Assembly: GCA_946002055.1 (NCBI GenBank)
Contig: CAMFYL010000006.1
Span: 27,578-91,577, forward strand
Reading direction: 5' to 3'
DNA: 64,000 nucleotides
Source of the DNA: an uncultured Roseburia sp.
Lineage (GTDB): Bacteria; Bacillota; Clostridia; Lachnospirales; Lachnospiraceae
Part shown: positions 8,276 to 16,590 of the stretch, piece after piece
Position numbering within the stretch: position 1 is the first letter of the stretch
Layout: each line of letters opens with the position of its first letter
Notes under the pieces: generated by a model
The model's input: only the letters and a program-made list of their open reading frames with translations
Told to the model about the DNA's origin: nothing
Database searches by the model: none
Position numbers and translations under genes: made by a program

Positions 8276-9802
8276 ATGGAACAACAAATGAATGAACAAT
8301 TGGATTTTTTTGAGCGAAATGATGCCATTGTCTGTGGGAGATTAACTAAAATCATTTTGTGGATGACAGCGGTCTTCCCTGTTTTAATGATTTTATCTAT
8401 CACAGGTATTTTTAAAATTACTATGGGGCCACTGTTGATTCGAACAGTGATTGGTTGCGTCTGTACCGTTACACCAACCGTTTTATATCGCACCAAAATG
8501 CCCCCATCAAAACAGAAGTATATCAATATCATTTCCATTGCTGTTGTGGTTATGATTTTAGGTACGGAGTACCATATTGGTATCTATATGACATATTGCT
8601 TGGCTATGGCGTTAAGCTGTATGTATTTTGACAAGAAGTTCACCCAGCAGATCAGCATTATCAGCGGTATCTTGTTGGCCATTGCCCTTTTGTTTCGAGC
8701 TCCTGATGCAGCTGCAGCCTTAGGACAAACCACGATGGGGTATTATATCCCATCTTTGTTGGGATTTCTCATTGAGCAGGTGGTTATGGGAGCGGTGTTT
8801 ATTCGCCTGGCAGATTCCTGCCACAAGGTTTTGGAAGATTTACATAATACAGAAGAAATTGTTGCTATTGTAGACAAGTGCGAGGAGGTTTCTGAAACCC
8901 TTGTTTCCATGGTTGATGAGCTGGCCACCAATATGGATGAGACCCAGCAATCCAGCAACAGCATATCAAAGGCTGCACAAGAAACATATGAAGATTGTGC
9001 CAATAGCTTAGAACATGTGGGTGCAATGCAAAGCTCTGTCACAGAGATGGTTTCTGAAGTAGATGAGATTGAGCAGCGCACAAAAGAGATGAATGATATT
9101 TCTGAAGACATCAGCCATAAGATGGATAGCTATGTTCGCATGATGGATGATACGGTGGAAAGTATGCGCAATATTGAAAACACCGCTAATGATACCAGCA
9201 ATTCCGTACAGAAATTGGAAGTAGGCTTTGAGGAAATCACCGCCTTTGCCAGTGAAATCGAACAAATTGCCGCCCAGACCAATCTTTTAGCATTGAATGC
9301 TTCCATAGAAGCTGCCAGAGCCGGTGAAAATGGTAAGGGGTTTGCAGTTGTTGCCGAAGAAGTTCGTACGTTGGCTGAGAACTCCAAATCATCCTCCAGT
9401 TCCATTACGGAAAAGATTAATATGGTAAAAGCTATGCTGGACGAGGTGAAGAACTACAACGCTTCAAATCTGGAGTCAGTTGCAACCGGTATAGAGCATA
9501 TATCAACTGCCAAAGAAGAGGCGGTTCATCTTGGAGAATTACAACTGGAATCCAAGGCTAAAACCCAGGAGATATCCAACAACAGCTCTCAGACCAAGCA
9601 ACATAGCTTAGATGTTCGTGAAATGGCAGACAAAATGCAAGTATTAGTAGATAACTCCAAGAGACGTGCAGAATCTATCGTGGAGGAAACCTCTAATCAG
9701 GAAGAAATCAATTCTCGAACCAAATCAACCTTCGGTCAGGTAGAATCCATAGCCAATGATTTGCTTCATATCAGCCTGGTTTCAGGAGAGCAGGAAGAAT
9801 AA
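8276..9802 (+). CDS. Methyl-accepting chemotaxis protein
   Basis: A 508-residue receptor. The N-terminal 180 residues contain about six hydrophobic segments (roughly 25-45, 52-70, 82-97, 102-116, 126-142, 155-177), so the sensor is a multi-span membrane domain rather than a large extracellular Cache domain. No clear HAMP domain is visible. The C-terminal half is the coiled-coil signalling domain with the hairpin signature [20 protein letters not shown] and [14 protein letters not shown]. The ligand is unknown. ATG 8276 is chosen because AGGAGGG lies 5 bases upstream. It is a single-gene unit between its own promoter and a terminator. Confidence 0.95.
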   Translation: MEQQMNEQLDFFERNDAIVCGRLTKIILWMTAVFPVLMILSITGIFKITMGPLLIRTVIGCVCTVTPTVLYRTKMPPSKQKYINIISIAVVVMILGTEYHIGIYMTYCLAMALSCMYFDKKFTQQISIISGILLAIALLFRAPDAAAALGQTTMGYYIPSLLGFLIEQVVMGAVFIRLADSCHKVLEDLHNTEEIVAIVDKCEEVSETLVSMVDELATNMDETQQSSNSISKAAQETYEDCANSLEHVGAMQSSVTEMVSEVDEIEQRTKEMNDISEDISHKMDSYVRMMDDTVESMRNIENTANDTSNSVQKLEVGFEEITAFASEIEQIAAQTNLLALNASIEAARAGENGKGFAVVAEEVRTLAENSKSSSSSITEKINMVKAMLDEVKNYNASNLESVATGIEHISTAKEEAVHLGELQLESKAKTQEISNNSSQTKQHSLDVREMADKMQVLVDNSKRRAESIVEETSNQEEINSRTKSTFGQVESIANDLLHISLVSGEQEE

Positions 9803-9813
9803 AAATAAATATG

Positions 9814-9854
9814 ATGCAGATAGCGACTTTGTGTTGTTATCTGCATTTTTGTTT
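9814..9854 (+). terminator. Intrinsic terminator of the chemotaxis gene
   Basis: ATGCAGATA (9814-9822) pairs perfectly with TATCTGCAT (9838-9846) around a 15-base loop, followed by TTTTTGTTT. Confidence 0.75.
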
Positions 9855-9862
9855 GATATAAT
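9834..9862 (+). promoter_or_regulatory. Sigma-A type promoter for the AI-2E family gene, overlapping the terminator
   Basis: TTGTTA (9834-9839) and TATAAT (9857-9862) are spaced by 17 bases. The -35 element lies in the loop and 3' stem of the upstream terminator, so two signals share the same bases. Confidence 0.6.
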
Positions 9863-9895
9863 ACCTTCTATATTTTTGAAAGGTTTAGAAACAAT

Positions 9896-11032
9896 ATGGA
9901 GATGAATTGGAAGAGTTTTCGACAAATTGCTGTTACTGTTTTTCTTTTATGGCTTGCCATACATTACTGGGATGGTCTTGTAAGTGGTTTGGGACTTTTT
10001 CTCGGAGCAGCCATACCTTTAATTTTGGGATGCGCCATTGCATACGTTGTCAATATTTTAATGATGTTCTATGAGACGAAGCTTTTTTCAAAACTGAAAA
10101 AACCAATGACTACTTCCATGTGTCGCATAACTTCTATGATCTTGGCTTTTTTGAGTATTACCTTGATTGTATTTTTTATTGCACGTATGGTAATTCCTGA
10201 GATGATAAACTGCTTTCAGATTATGCTAAAGGATTTTCCGGGCGCTCTTGATGCTGCGTGGACATGGGCAGTTGATACCTTGCACATCAACGAATATATC
10301 AAAAGAGATGACCTGATGATATTCCAAAATCAGGATGATTTGCAAAAGCTTTTGTCAAATGCAGTAAAATTACTTGCAACAGGTGTAGGCGGAGCGCTCC
10401 AGGTGACTTTTGGCGTCGTGACATCTGTGTTTTCGGCGTTGACCACTTTCCTCATTGCCTTGATATTTTCTATCTATCTGTTATTTGGGAAAGAAAAAAT
10501 TAAGGGTCAGTGTGATCGTGTGATTACACATTACATTCCAACAGCAATTACAAAAAAGTTTTATTATGTTCTTGGTGTATTAGATGATTCCTTTCACAGT
10601 TTCATTGTGGGTCAGTGTGTGGAGGCCGTTATACTAGGTGTATTATGTATGCTGGGAATGTTTATCCTTCGAATTCCATATGCAGCAATGGTGGGGTGTC
10701 TTGTTGGTTTTACAGCGTTGATTCCCATTGCCGGTGCATATATTGGTGCCATTGTGGGGGCATTTTTGATATTTACGGTATCCCCTGTGAAAGCTTTGAT
10801 TTTTTTAATCTTCCTGGTTATTCTACAGCAGATAGAGGGTAATATTATATATCCGCGTGTGGTTGGTACAGCCATTGGCTTGCCGGGGATTTGGGTGTTA
10901 TCTGCCGTAGTCATCGGTGGCGGAATGATGGGCATCCCGGGAATGCTTTTAGGTGTTCCTATTGCATCCGCTTTGTATCGACTGCTTCGCAATGATATTA
11001 ATCATAGCAACACACTAGAAAAACATAAATAA
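9896..11032 (+). CDS. AI-2E family (PerM/TqsA/YdiK-like) membrane transporter
   Basis: A 378-residue polytopic membrane protein of the AI-2E transporter (UPF0118) family. It has about eight hydrophobic helices, a long amphipathic region between roughly residues 90 and 160, and the family's C-terminal block GNIIYPRVVGTAIGLPGIWV followed by GMMGIPGMLLGVPIASALYR. Members have been linked to autoinducer-2 export or Na+/H+ exchange; the substrate here cannot be inferred. The ATG at 9896 has GAAAGG upstream; ATG 9902 is an alternative. Confidence 0.9.
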   Translation: MEMNWKSFRQIAVTVFLLWLAIHYWDGLVSGLGLFLGAAIPLILGCAIAYVVNILMMFYETKLFSKLKKPMTTSMCRITSMILAFLSITLIVFFIARMVIPEMINCFQIMLKDFPGALDAAWTWAVDTLHINEYIKRDDLMIFQNQDDLQKLLSNAVKLLATGVGGALQVTFGVVTSVFSALTTFLIALIFSIYLLFGKEKIKGQCDRVITHYIPTAITKKFYYVLGVLDDSFHSFIVGQCVEAVILGVLCMLGMFILRIPYAAMVGCLVGFTALIPIAGAYIGAIVGAFLIFTVSPVKALIFLIFLVILQQIEGNIIYPRVVGTAIGLPGIWVLSAVVIGGGMMGIPGMLLGVPIASALYRLLRNDINHSNTLEKHK

Positions 11033-11045
11033 TTGGATAAATCTG

Positions 11046-11074
11046 TTGACGGCACAGATGTTTTGTGCTAATAT
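11046..11074 (+). promoter_or_regulatory. Sigma-A promoter of the rplU-prp-rpmA operon
   Basis: TTGACG (11046-11051) and TAATAT (11069-11074) with an ideal 17-base spacer. Transcription would begin near 11081, immediately before the L21 leader structure. Confidence 0.75.
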
Positions 11075-11080
11075 ATCAGG

Positions 11081-11158
11081 GTATGCCGCACAGCGAGGTT
11101 TTTTAAGTTGCATTTGCAACACCGTAGCTGGCGAGTAATGATAATAGGAGGTGCCATT
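11081..11158 (+). ncRNA. L21 ribosomal-protein leader (autoregulatory mRNA structure)
   Basis: The 78-base 5' UTR of rplU folds as nested stems: CAGC (11091-11094) with GCTG (11127-11130), GGT with ACC, and GTTGC (11107-11111) with GCAAC (11116-11120) around an ATTT loop. Position, size and the CCGCACAGCGAGG...CCGTAGCTGGCGAG pattern fit the Firmicutes L21 leader, through which L21 is thought to repress its own operon. Assignment is by structure and context. Confidence 0.6.
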
Positions 11159-11467
11159 ATGTACGCAATTATAGCAACAGGTGGTAAGCAGTACAAAGTA
11201 TCTGAAGGCGATATCATTACCATTGAAAAGCTTGGAGTTGAAGCTGGTGAGAAGGTTACTTTTGATCAGGTGTTAGCTGTCAGCGATAAGGGATTGAAGG
11301 TTGGAAATCCTACTGTTGAAGGCGCAACTGTAGAAGCTTCTGTAGTAAAAGAAGGCAGAGGCAAGAAGGTAATCGTGTACAAGTACAAGAGAAAAACCGG
11401 TTATCACAAGAAGAACGGCCACAGACAGGCGTTCACACAAGTACAGATCAACAAGATTAATGGATAA
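11159..11467 (+). CDS. rplU: 50S ribosomal protein L21
   Basis: L21 (bL21), 102 residues, binds 23S rRNA in the large subunit. It begins [18 protein letters not shown] and carries the conserved C-terminal [20 protein letters not shown] and [12 protein letters not shown] 11159 is chosen because AGGAGGTG lies 6 bases upstream; in-frame extension upstream would run into the leader RNA. It is the first gene of the rplU-prp-rpmA cluster. Confidence 0.98.
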   Translation: MYAIIATGGKQYKVSEGDIITIEKLGVEAGEKVTFDQVLAVSDKGLKVGNPTVEGATVEASVVKEGRGKKVIVYKYKRKTGYHKKNGHRQAFTQVQINKING

Positions 11468-11482
11468 TTGATCAGAATTGTT

Positions 11483-11818
11483 ATGATTACAATAACGATT
11501 TTTCAAAACCAAAAACAGTATATTGGATTGTCCTGCGAAGGACATGCCGGATTTGACGTTGAAGGTAAAGACATTGTTTGTTCCGCAGTTTCTATGCTGG
11601 TGATTAACACCATTAATGGAATTGAACAGTTTACAGAAGATGCATTTACCTTAGATGTTCCACAAGATGGTTCAAGTCGAAACGATATTACATTTCGTCT
11701 TACCGAGGAAATATCCTCTGAGGCAGATGTACTTATGAAGTCTTTGGTTTTGGGCTTAACAGAAATACAAAAAACGTACGGTGATTCGTATCTTACACTA
11801 AATTTCAGGGAGGTGTAA
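11483..11818 (+). CDS. prp: Ribosomal-processing cysteine protease Prp
   Basis: Prp removes the N-terminal extension of L27 before or during 50S assembly, an essential step in Firmicutes. The 111-residue product has the catalytic pair His21 (CEGHAGFD) and Cys33 (DIVCSAVS) with the usual 11-residue separation. The gene lies between rplU and rpmA, as expected. I prefer ATG 11483 ([10 protein letters not shown]), which matches family N-termini; an in-frame TTG at 11468 directly after the rplU stop is an alternative. Neither has a strong Shine-Dalgarno, suggesting coupling to rplU. Confidence 0.93.
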   Translation: MITITIFQNQKQYIGLSCEGHAGFDVEGKDIVCSAVSMLVINTINGIEQFTEDAFTLDVPQDGSSRNDITFRLTEEISSEADVLMKSLVLGLTEIQKTYGDSYLTLNFREV

Positions 11819-11820
11819 AC

Positions 11821-12111
11821 ATGTTAAAGTTGAATCTTCAATTTTTCGCTCACAAGAAGGGTGTTGGTTCTACAAAGAACGGACGTGACTCTGAGTCTAA
11901 GAGATTAGGCGCTAAGAGAGCTGACGGACAGTTCGTTAAGGCTGGTAACATTCTTTACAGACAGCGCGGTACAAAGATTCATCCTGGTACTAACGTAGGT
12001 ATCGGTGGTGACGATACATTATTTGCTTTGACAGATGGTGTACTTCGTTTTGAGAGAAAAGGCCGCGACAAGAAGCAGGCTAGTGTATATCCAGTAGCAA
12101 GCGAAAACTAA
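11821..12111 (+). CDS. rpmA: 50S ribosomal protein L27 with Prp-cleaved N-terminus
   Basis: L27 (bL27), 96 residues, reaches towards the peptidyl-transferase centre. Its N-terminus [14 protein letters not shown] carries the motif cut by Prp after FFA, leaving mature L27 starting [11 protein letters not shown]. Conserved [17 protein letters not shown] and [10 protein letters not shown] follow. The gene starts two bases after the prp stop with GGAGGTG upstream. Confidence 0.98.
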   Translation: MLKLNLQFFAHKKGVGSTKNGRDSESKRLGAKRADGQFVKAGNILYRQRGTKIHPGTNVGIGGDDTLFALTDGVLRFERKGRDKKQASVYPVASEN

Positions 12112-12122
12112 GAAACGATTTG

Positions 12123-12158
12123 TAGACTCGACTAAGTATTTAGCCGAGTCTACTTTGT
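12123..12158 (+). terminator. Probable terminator or attenuator after rpmA
   Basis: TAGACTCG (12123-12130) pairs with CGAGTCTA (12145-12152), extended inward by CTAA/TTAG across an A-C mismatch. The stem is followed by CTTTGTTATG, a poor T run. It may only reduce read-through into obg, whose ribosome binding site follows at once. Confidence 0.55.
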
Positions 12159-12171
12159 TATGAGGTGAATT

Positions 12172-13458
12172 ATGTTTGCAGATCGTGCAAAAATTATTAT
12201 AAAATCCGGAAAAGGCGGCGACGGACATGTAAGCTTTCGCCGTGAAAAATACGTTCCCAATGGTGGACCGGACGGTGGTGACGGCGGTAAGGGCGGCGAT
12301 ATTATCTTTCAGGTAGACGAAGGATTAAACACCTTAACCGACTATCGTCATAAACGCAAATTTGCAGCCAGACCCGGAGAAGAGGGGGGCAAAAAGAAAT
12401 GTCATGGCAAAAATGGTGAGGATCTGGTGTTAAAGGTTCCGGAGGGAACCGTTATCAAAGACGCCGAATCAGGAAAAGTCATTGCCGATATGTCCGGAGA
12501 CAACAAAAGACAAATCATTTTACAAGGTGGCCGTGGAGGTCTTGGAAATCAGCATTTTGCCACATCTACCATGCAGGCTCCCAAATATGCCCAGCCGGGT
12601 GGAGAAGCCATTGAGATTGAGGTTTTACTTGAACTTAAAGTAATTGCTGATGTTGGGCTTGTGGGCTTCCCTAATGTGGGAAAATCCACATTTTTATCCA
12701 GGGTGACAAATGCAAGACCTAAGATTGCCAATTATCATTTTACAACCTTAAATCCAAATCTTGGCGTTGTAGATGTAGATGGAACAAACGGCTTTGTGAT
12801 TGCTGATATTCCGGGGCTCATTGAAGGCGCATCACAAGGTGTTGGTTTGGGCCATGAATTCTTGCGTCACATTGAACGAACCAAGGTTATTATTCATATG
12901 GTAGATGGAGCTTCTGTGGAAGGTCGTGATCCATTGGAAGATATTCTTGCGATAAACAAGGAATTAGAGGCTTATGACCCGCATATACTGGACAAGCCTC
13001 AGGTGATTGCTGCAAACAAAATGGATGTTTGCATAGATGGACAGGATGAGGTCCTACAAAAGCTTAAGCAGCATTTTGAGCCGGAAGGTATTGAAGTATA
13101 TGCCATTTCCGCAGTTAGTGGTGAAGGCGTGAAAGAACTTTTATTCCACGTAAATGAGCTTTTGAAAACGTGTCCTTCCGAGGTGACGGTTTATGAAGCC
13201 GAATATGATCCTGCACTGCAATTCTTCAAGGATGAACCATTTACGGTAGAGTACAATGCAGAAGAAGACGAGTATGTGGTGGAAGGTCCCAAGATTGAAA
13301 AAATGCTTGGTTATACAAATATTGATTCCGAAAAAGGATTCTTATTTTTCCAACGTTTCTTGAAGGAACAGGGTATATTAAAGGAATTAGAAGAACTTGG
13401 AATAGAAGAGGGCGATACTGTGCGTATGTATGGCCTTGTGTTTGATTATTATAAGTAA
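12172..13458 (+). CDS. obgE: GTPase Obg/ObgE
   Basis: A 428-residue ribosome-associated GTPase involved in 50S maturation and stress signalling. The N-terminal glycine-rich Obg fold is evident (KSGKGGDGHVSFRREKYVP, GGPDGGDGGKGGD). The G domain follows, with G1 GFPNVGKS near residue 165, the TTLNPN switch region, G3 DIPGL, and NKMD. A C-terminal OCT domain ends the protein. GAGGTG precedes the ATG. It follows the L21/L27 genes in the classical order. Confidence 0.98.
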   Translation: MFADRAKIIIKSGKGGDGHVSFRREKYVPNGGPDGGDGGKGGDIIFQVDEGLNTLTDYRHKRKFAARPGEEGGKKKCHGKNGEDLVLKVPEGTVIKDAESGKVIADMSGDNKRQIILQGGRGGLGNQHFATSTMQAPKYAQPGGEAIEIEVLLELKVIADVGLVGFPNVGKSTFLSRVTNARPKIANYHFTTLNPNLGVVDVDGTNGFVIADIPGLIEGASQGVGLGHEFLRHIERTKVIIHMVDGASVEGRDPLEDILAINKELEAYDPHILDKPQVIAANKMDVCIDGQDEVLQKLKQHFEPEGIEVYAISAVSGEGVKELLFHVNELLKTCPSEVTVYEAEYDPALQFFKDEPFTVEYNAEEDEYVVEGPKIEKMLGYTNIDSEKGFLFFQRFLKEQGILKELEELGIEEGDTVRMYGLVFDYYK

Positions 13459-13468
13459 GGAGATTGCT

Positions 13469-13756
13469 ATGAACAATAAGCAACGAGCATATTTATCAAG
13501 CTTAGCATCCAAATTAACACCAATTTTGCAGGTGGGTAAGTCTTCCTTGACTCCTGAATTACTTCAGGCTGTTGACGAGGCATTGGCTGCTAGAGAACTG
13601 ATCAAAATCAGTGTTTTAAAAAATTGCTTTGATGATCCAAAGGAAATTGCAAATACAATGGCGGAGAGAACACGTTCCCAGGTTGTACGTGTCATTGGTA
13701 AAAAGATTATTCTCTACCGACCGGCAAAGAAACCACAAATTGAACTTCCTATGTAA
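13469..13756 (+). CDS. yhbY: YhbY family RNA-binding protein (CRM domain)
   Basis: A 95-residue single CRM-domain protein, a family associated with pre-50S particles. The motif LTPILQVGKSSLTPELLQAV and the C-terminal VIGKKIILYRPAKK are typical. ATG 13469 has TAAGGAG upstream. It sits 10 bases after obg and 15 bases before nadD. Confidence 0.93.
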   Translation: MNNKQRAYLSSLASKLTPILQVGKSSLTPELLQAVDEALAARELIKISVLKNCFDDPKEIANTMAERTRSQVVRVIGKKIILYRPAKKPQIELPM

Positions 13757-13771
13757 AGAGGTGTCACTAAA

Positions 13772-14977
13772 TTGAAACGAGTTGGTATCTTAGGTGGAAC
13801 CTTTAATCCGATTCATAACGCACATCTTAACATCGCCATGGCAGCATATGAACAGTACCATCTGGACGAAGTATGGTTTATGCCTGCTGGAATGCCTCCT
13901 CATAAGGCAGTTTCCGCAAATATTAGCGCCATACATCGCAAAGAAATGGTTCTGGCGGCAATTGCGCCATATCCAATGTTTCATTTGTGCGATGTGGAAA
14001 TTGAAAAGAAAAAGCCCTGTTACACTTACAAGACTTTGAAGAAATTACAAGAGCGCTACGGGGTGTTTACTCACTTTTATTTCATTATTGGCGGAGATTC
14101 CTTTTTTAGCTTTGATGAGTGGGTAAAGCCTGAGGAAATCTGTCAATATGCAGATATCCTGGTTGCCAGAAGGCCCCAAGAGCAAGAAGAGACAACGGCA
14201 GCTTTTCAGGAGAAAATGACAGAGCATCAGAAGCGATATGGGGACCATTTCTTTGAAATTATGGTAAAGCAAATGGACATATCATCTACCGAAGTCAGAA
14301 CAGCCTTGGAAAACAGTCTTGATGTGTCTGGTTTGATTCCGGATAACGTTTTGTCTTATATCAAAACCAATCATCTATATGATAAAGTGTTCTCTTCGGA
14401 GGAACTTTATCAAATGGAATTGAAATTAAAAAAGGCATTAAAGACAAGTCGCTATCAGCATACCATTGGTGTTATGCATACCGCTGCAAATCTTGCATTT
14501 TGCCATGAATATCCCTTTACAAAAGCTATGGTGGCAGGATTGCTTCACGACTGTGCAAAATGTCTGTCGGATGAAGAACGAATTCATATTTGCAAGAAGC
14601 ATCAAATTCCCATTTCAAAGGTTGAGAAAAAAGCGCCACACCTGTTACACGGTAAAGTCGGGGCCTATTTGGCAAAAAAAGAATATGGCATCCACGATTC
14701 AGAAATTTTGCATGCAATTTCAGTTCATACCACCGGTTGCAAGGAGATGTCCTTGCTTGATAAGATCATATTTGTTGCTGACTATATAGAACCGGGCCGG
14801 GATAAGGCGCCGAGACTTGCCGAAATTCGTAAAGTGGCTTTTGAAGATATCGATGCATGTGTCCTTATGATTTTAGAGGACACGATTCAATACGTATCCA
14901 AACATCAGGATGAGATGGATGATACAACCATAGAAACTTACACATACTATAAGAAATTGATCAAAGAAAGAGGTTAA
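13772..14977 (+). CDS. nadD: NadD-YqeK fusion: nicotinate-nucleotide adenylyltransferase / HD-domain Ap4A hydrolase
   Basis: A 401-residue fusion of two proteins that are separate neighbours in Bacillus. Residues 1-200 are NadD, which forms deamido-NAD+ from NaMN and ATP: GGTFNPIHNAHLNIA (nucleotidyltransferase motif), YFIIGGDSFFSF, and SSTEVR. Residues about 205-401 are a YqeK-type HD hydrolase (predicted symmetric Ap4A hydrolase), with HTIGVMHTAANLA, GLLHDCAK and the later H-D ligands (HAISVHTTG, FVADYIEPGR). The start is TTG 13772 with AAAGAGGTG upstream. It lies between yhbY and rsfS. Confidence 0.93.
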   Translation: MKRVGILGGTFNPIHNAHLNIAMAAYEQYHLDEVWFMPAGMPPHKAVSANISAIHRKEMVLAAIAPYPMFHLCDVEIEKKKPCYTYKTLKKLQERYGVFTHFYFIIGGDSFFSFDEWVKPEEICQYADILVARRPQEQEETTAAFQEKMTEHQKRYGDHFFEIMVKQMDISSTEVRTALENSLDVSGLIPDNVLSYIKTNHLYDKVFSSEELYQMELKLKKALKTSRYQHTIGVMHTAANLAFCHEYPFTKAMVAGLLHDCAKCLSDEERIHICKKHQIPISKVEKKAPHLLHGKVGAYLAKKEYGIHDSEILHAISVHTTGCKEMSLLDKIIFVADYIEPGRDKAPRLAEIRKVAFEDIDACVLMILEDTIQYVSKHQDEMDDTTIETYTYYKKLIKERG

Positions 14978-14980
14978 ACA

Positions 14981-15340
14981 ATGGAAAATGTATTAGATAG
15001 TAAGGAGATTGTTAAATTAGTATATAAAGCGTTAGATGATAAGAAAGCACAAGACATTAAAGTAATTGACATTGCCGGTGTTTCTGTTATGGCAGATTAT
15101 TTTGTTGTTGCCAGCGGTGATAATCAGAATCAGCTGCTTGCTATGCAAAATGAGGTTGATAAGGTTCTTTATGAACATGGAATCCATGCAAAGCAGGTCG
15201 AAGGCAACCGTTCCTCTACATGGATTCTTATGGATTATGAAGATGTTATTGTTCATATTTTTTCTCAGGAAGATCGTCTCTTCTATAATTTGGAAAGAAT
15301 ATGGCAGGATGGAATCGAAATTAACGCTGAAGAGCTATAA
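14981..15340 (+). CDS. rsfS: Ribosomal silencing factor RsfS
   Basis: RsfS (119 residues) binds L14 and blocks subunit joining when growth slows. The family block DIAGVSVMADYFVVASGDN and the C-terminal DYEDVIVHIFSQEDRLFYNLERIW are clear. It starts 3 bases after nadD-yqeK with AGAGG upstream. Its stop codon abuts the stop of the oppositely oriented recombinase, with no terminator between them. Confidence 0.96.
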   Translation: MENVLDSKEIVKLVYKALDDKKAQDIKVIDIAGVSVMADYFVVASGDNQNQLLAMQNEVDKVLYEHGIHAKQVEGNRSSTWILMDYEDVIVHIFSQEDRLFYNLERIWQDGIEINAEEL

Positions 15341-16405
15341 TCATGGATTTTTCTTATAATTAACAGCATCCGCAGCCTGGCGTTTGTGTTCATCCTCCAT
15401 GGCTGCATAATAATCGATGGTAGTATTGATGTTTTCATGGCCTAAAACATCAGCTACCAGGCGAATATCGCCGGTTTCACGATATAATGCCGTTCCGTAG
15501 GTACTCCTCAGCTTATGAGGAGTGATTTTTTTGTTTGGAACCACGATCTGCGCATATTTTTTCACTAGTTTCTCAATAGCATCCACAGAAATACGTTTTC
15601 CCTGCAGGGAATAGAAGAGTGCAGGTTCATCCTTCTCCAATGGCGTAATCAAGGCTCGTTCTGTATTGATATAATCCTCCAAAACCTGGTGAATTTCGTT
15701 GTTAAAGTATAAAACATCCTGTCCGCCACCTTTGCGGACGATCGTCATAGAGTTCTCGCGAAAATTGATATCTGTCAAATCCAAGCCATTACACTCAGAA
15801 ACACGTATTCCAGTGCCTAACATAAGGGTTAAAATGGCCAAATCACGCTTTTGTGTCTTAAGGCAGTATTTTCTTTGGCGCTGACTCATTGCAAGGCCGG
15901 AATTGTTTTCTATGGCGTTTAGAATGGCTTGTACCTCGAAATTGTTCATTCGTATAATGTTTTTATCTTTTTTCAGCTTTGGAAGTTTAACTAAGGTCAT
16001 TGGATTTCTCTTAATGCGTTCTCGTTCCAATTGATATTGATACAATCCCCGCAATGGTGACATTTTTCTGGCAATAGATTTCTTGCAATTCTCATGAAAC
16101 TCACCGTCAACATTAAGCTCTAAATAGCGTTGATATTCCATAATGTCTTCCGGATCTAATTGTTCAAGAACTGATAATGGAATGTTTTTTATCTCATAAT
16201 GTGATATTGCAGGGTTTTTCTCCTGTAAAAAGCGAAAAAACGACAGCAAATCATAGGAATAAGAAATCAGCGTGCTTGTCTGAGTAGATAATTCTTTACT
16301 GTGAATATAATCTATGGCGTATTGCGGCAATTGATCTAACAGCATACGCAGTTTTATCTTTTGATTTTTAGCTTTATCCTTATAGAATTGAGAATCTTTT
16401 CCCAT
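15341..16405 (-). CDS. Tyrosine recombinase, XerS-like
   Basis: A 354-residue tyrosine recombinase with an N-terminal SAM-like DNA-binding domain and a complete catalytic set: Arg in GTGIRVSE, Lys in VRKGGGQD, HxxR in TPHKLRSTYG, His in LGHENINTT and the nucleophile Tyr in IDYYA. The N-terminal pattern (LPQYAIDYIHSK, IPLSVLEQL) resembles XerS, the single-recombinase dimer-resolution enzyme of streptococci, more than an integrative-element integrase; that comparison is from memory. ATG 16405 is chosen because GTGAGGT lies upstream; GTG 16420 is an alternative. No other mobile genes are nearby. Confidence 0.88.
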   Translation of the reverse strand: MGKDSQFYKDKAKNQKIKLRMLLDQLPQYAIDYIHSKELSTQTSTLISYSYDLLSFFRFLQEKNPAISHYEIKNIPLSVLEQLDPEDIMEYQRYLELNVDGEFHENCKKSIARKMSPLRGLYQYQLERERIKRNPMTLVKLPKLKKDKNIIRMNNFEVQAILNAIENNSGLAMSQRQRKYCLKTQKRDLAILTLMLGTGIRVSECNGLDLTDINFRENSMTIVRKGGGQDVLYFNNEIHQVLEDYINTERALITPLEKDEPALFYSLQGKRISVDAIEKLVKKYAQIVVPNKKITPHKLRSTYGTALYRETGDIRLVADVLGHENINTTIDYYAAMEDEHKRQAADAVNYKKNP

Positions 16406-16439
16406 AATGATATACCTCACAACATTTTCTGATACCTAT

Positions 16440-16468
16440 AGTATAACAAATATGCATGTTCTTTACAA
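16440..16468 (-). promoter_or_regulatory. Sigma-A type promoter of the recombinase gene
   Basis: On the minus strand TTGTAA (16468-16463) and TATACT (16445-16440) are separated by 17 bases, 35 bases upstream of ATG 16405. Confidence 0.6.
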
Positions 16469-16516
16469 TATCTTTCTGATAAACAGATATTTATCCGCTA
16501 GATACATCTTATAAGA

Positions 16517-16570
16517 ATAACACTATCTCACCTTATAATTCCTATGAAAATCAAGATAAAATAGTGTTAT
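16517..16570 (-). terminator. Inverted repeat downstream of plsC, possible terminator
   Basis: ATAACACTAT (16517-16526) is an exact inverted repeat of ATAGTGTTAT (16561-16570), with a 34-base AT-rich loop. It lies between the plsC stop and the recombinase promoter. The T run is weak, so termination is uncertain. The loop also contains the dif-like match described in the findings. Confidence 0.4.
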
Positions 16571-16590
16571 CACATAGTTTATATTTCAAA

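Noticed and set aside
15341..16405. Integrase as a sign of a mobile element or prophage
   Set aside because: No excisionase, phage, conjugation or flanking direct repeats were seen; the neighbours are core genes on both sides, and the protein resembles XerS-type housekeeping recombinases.
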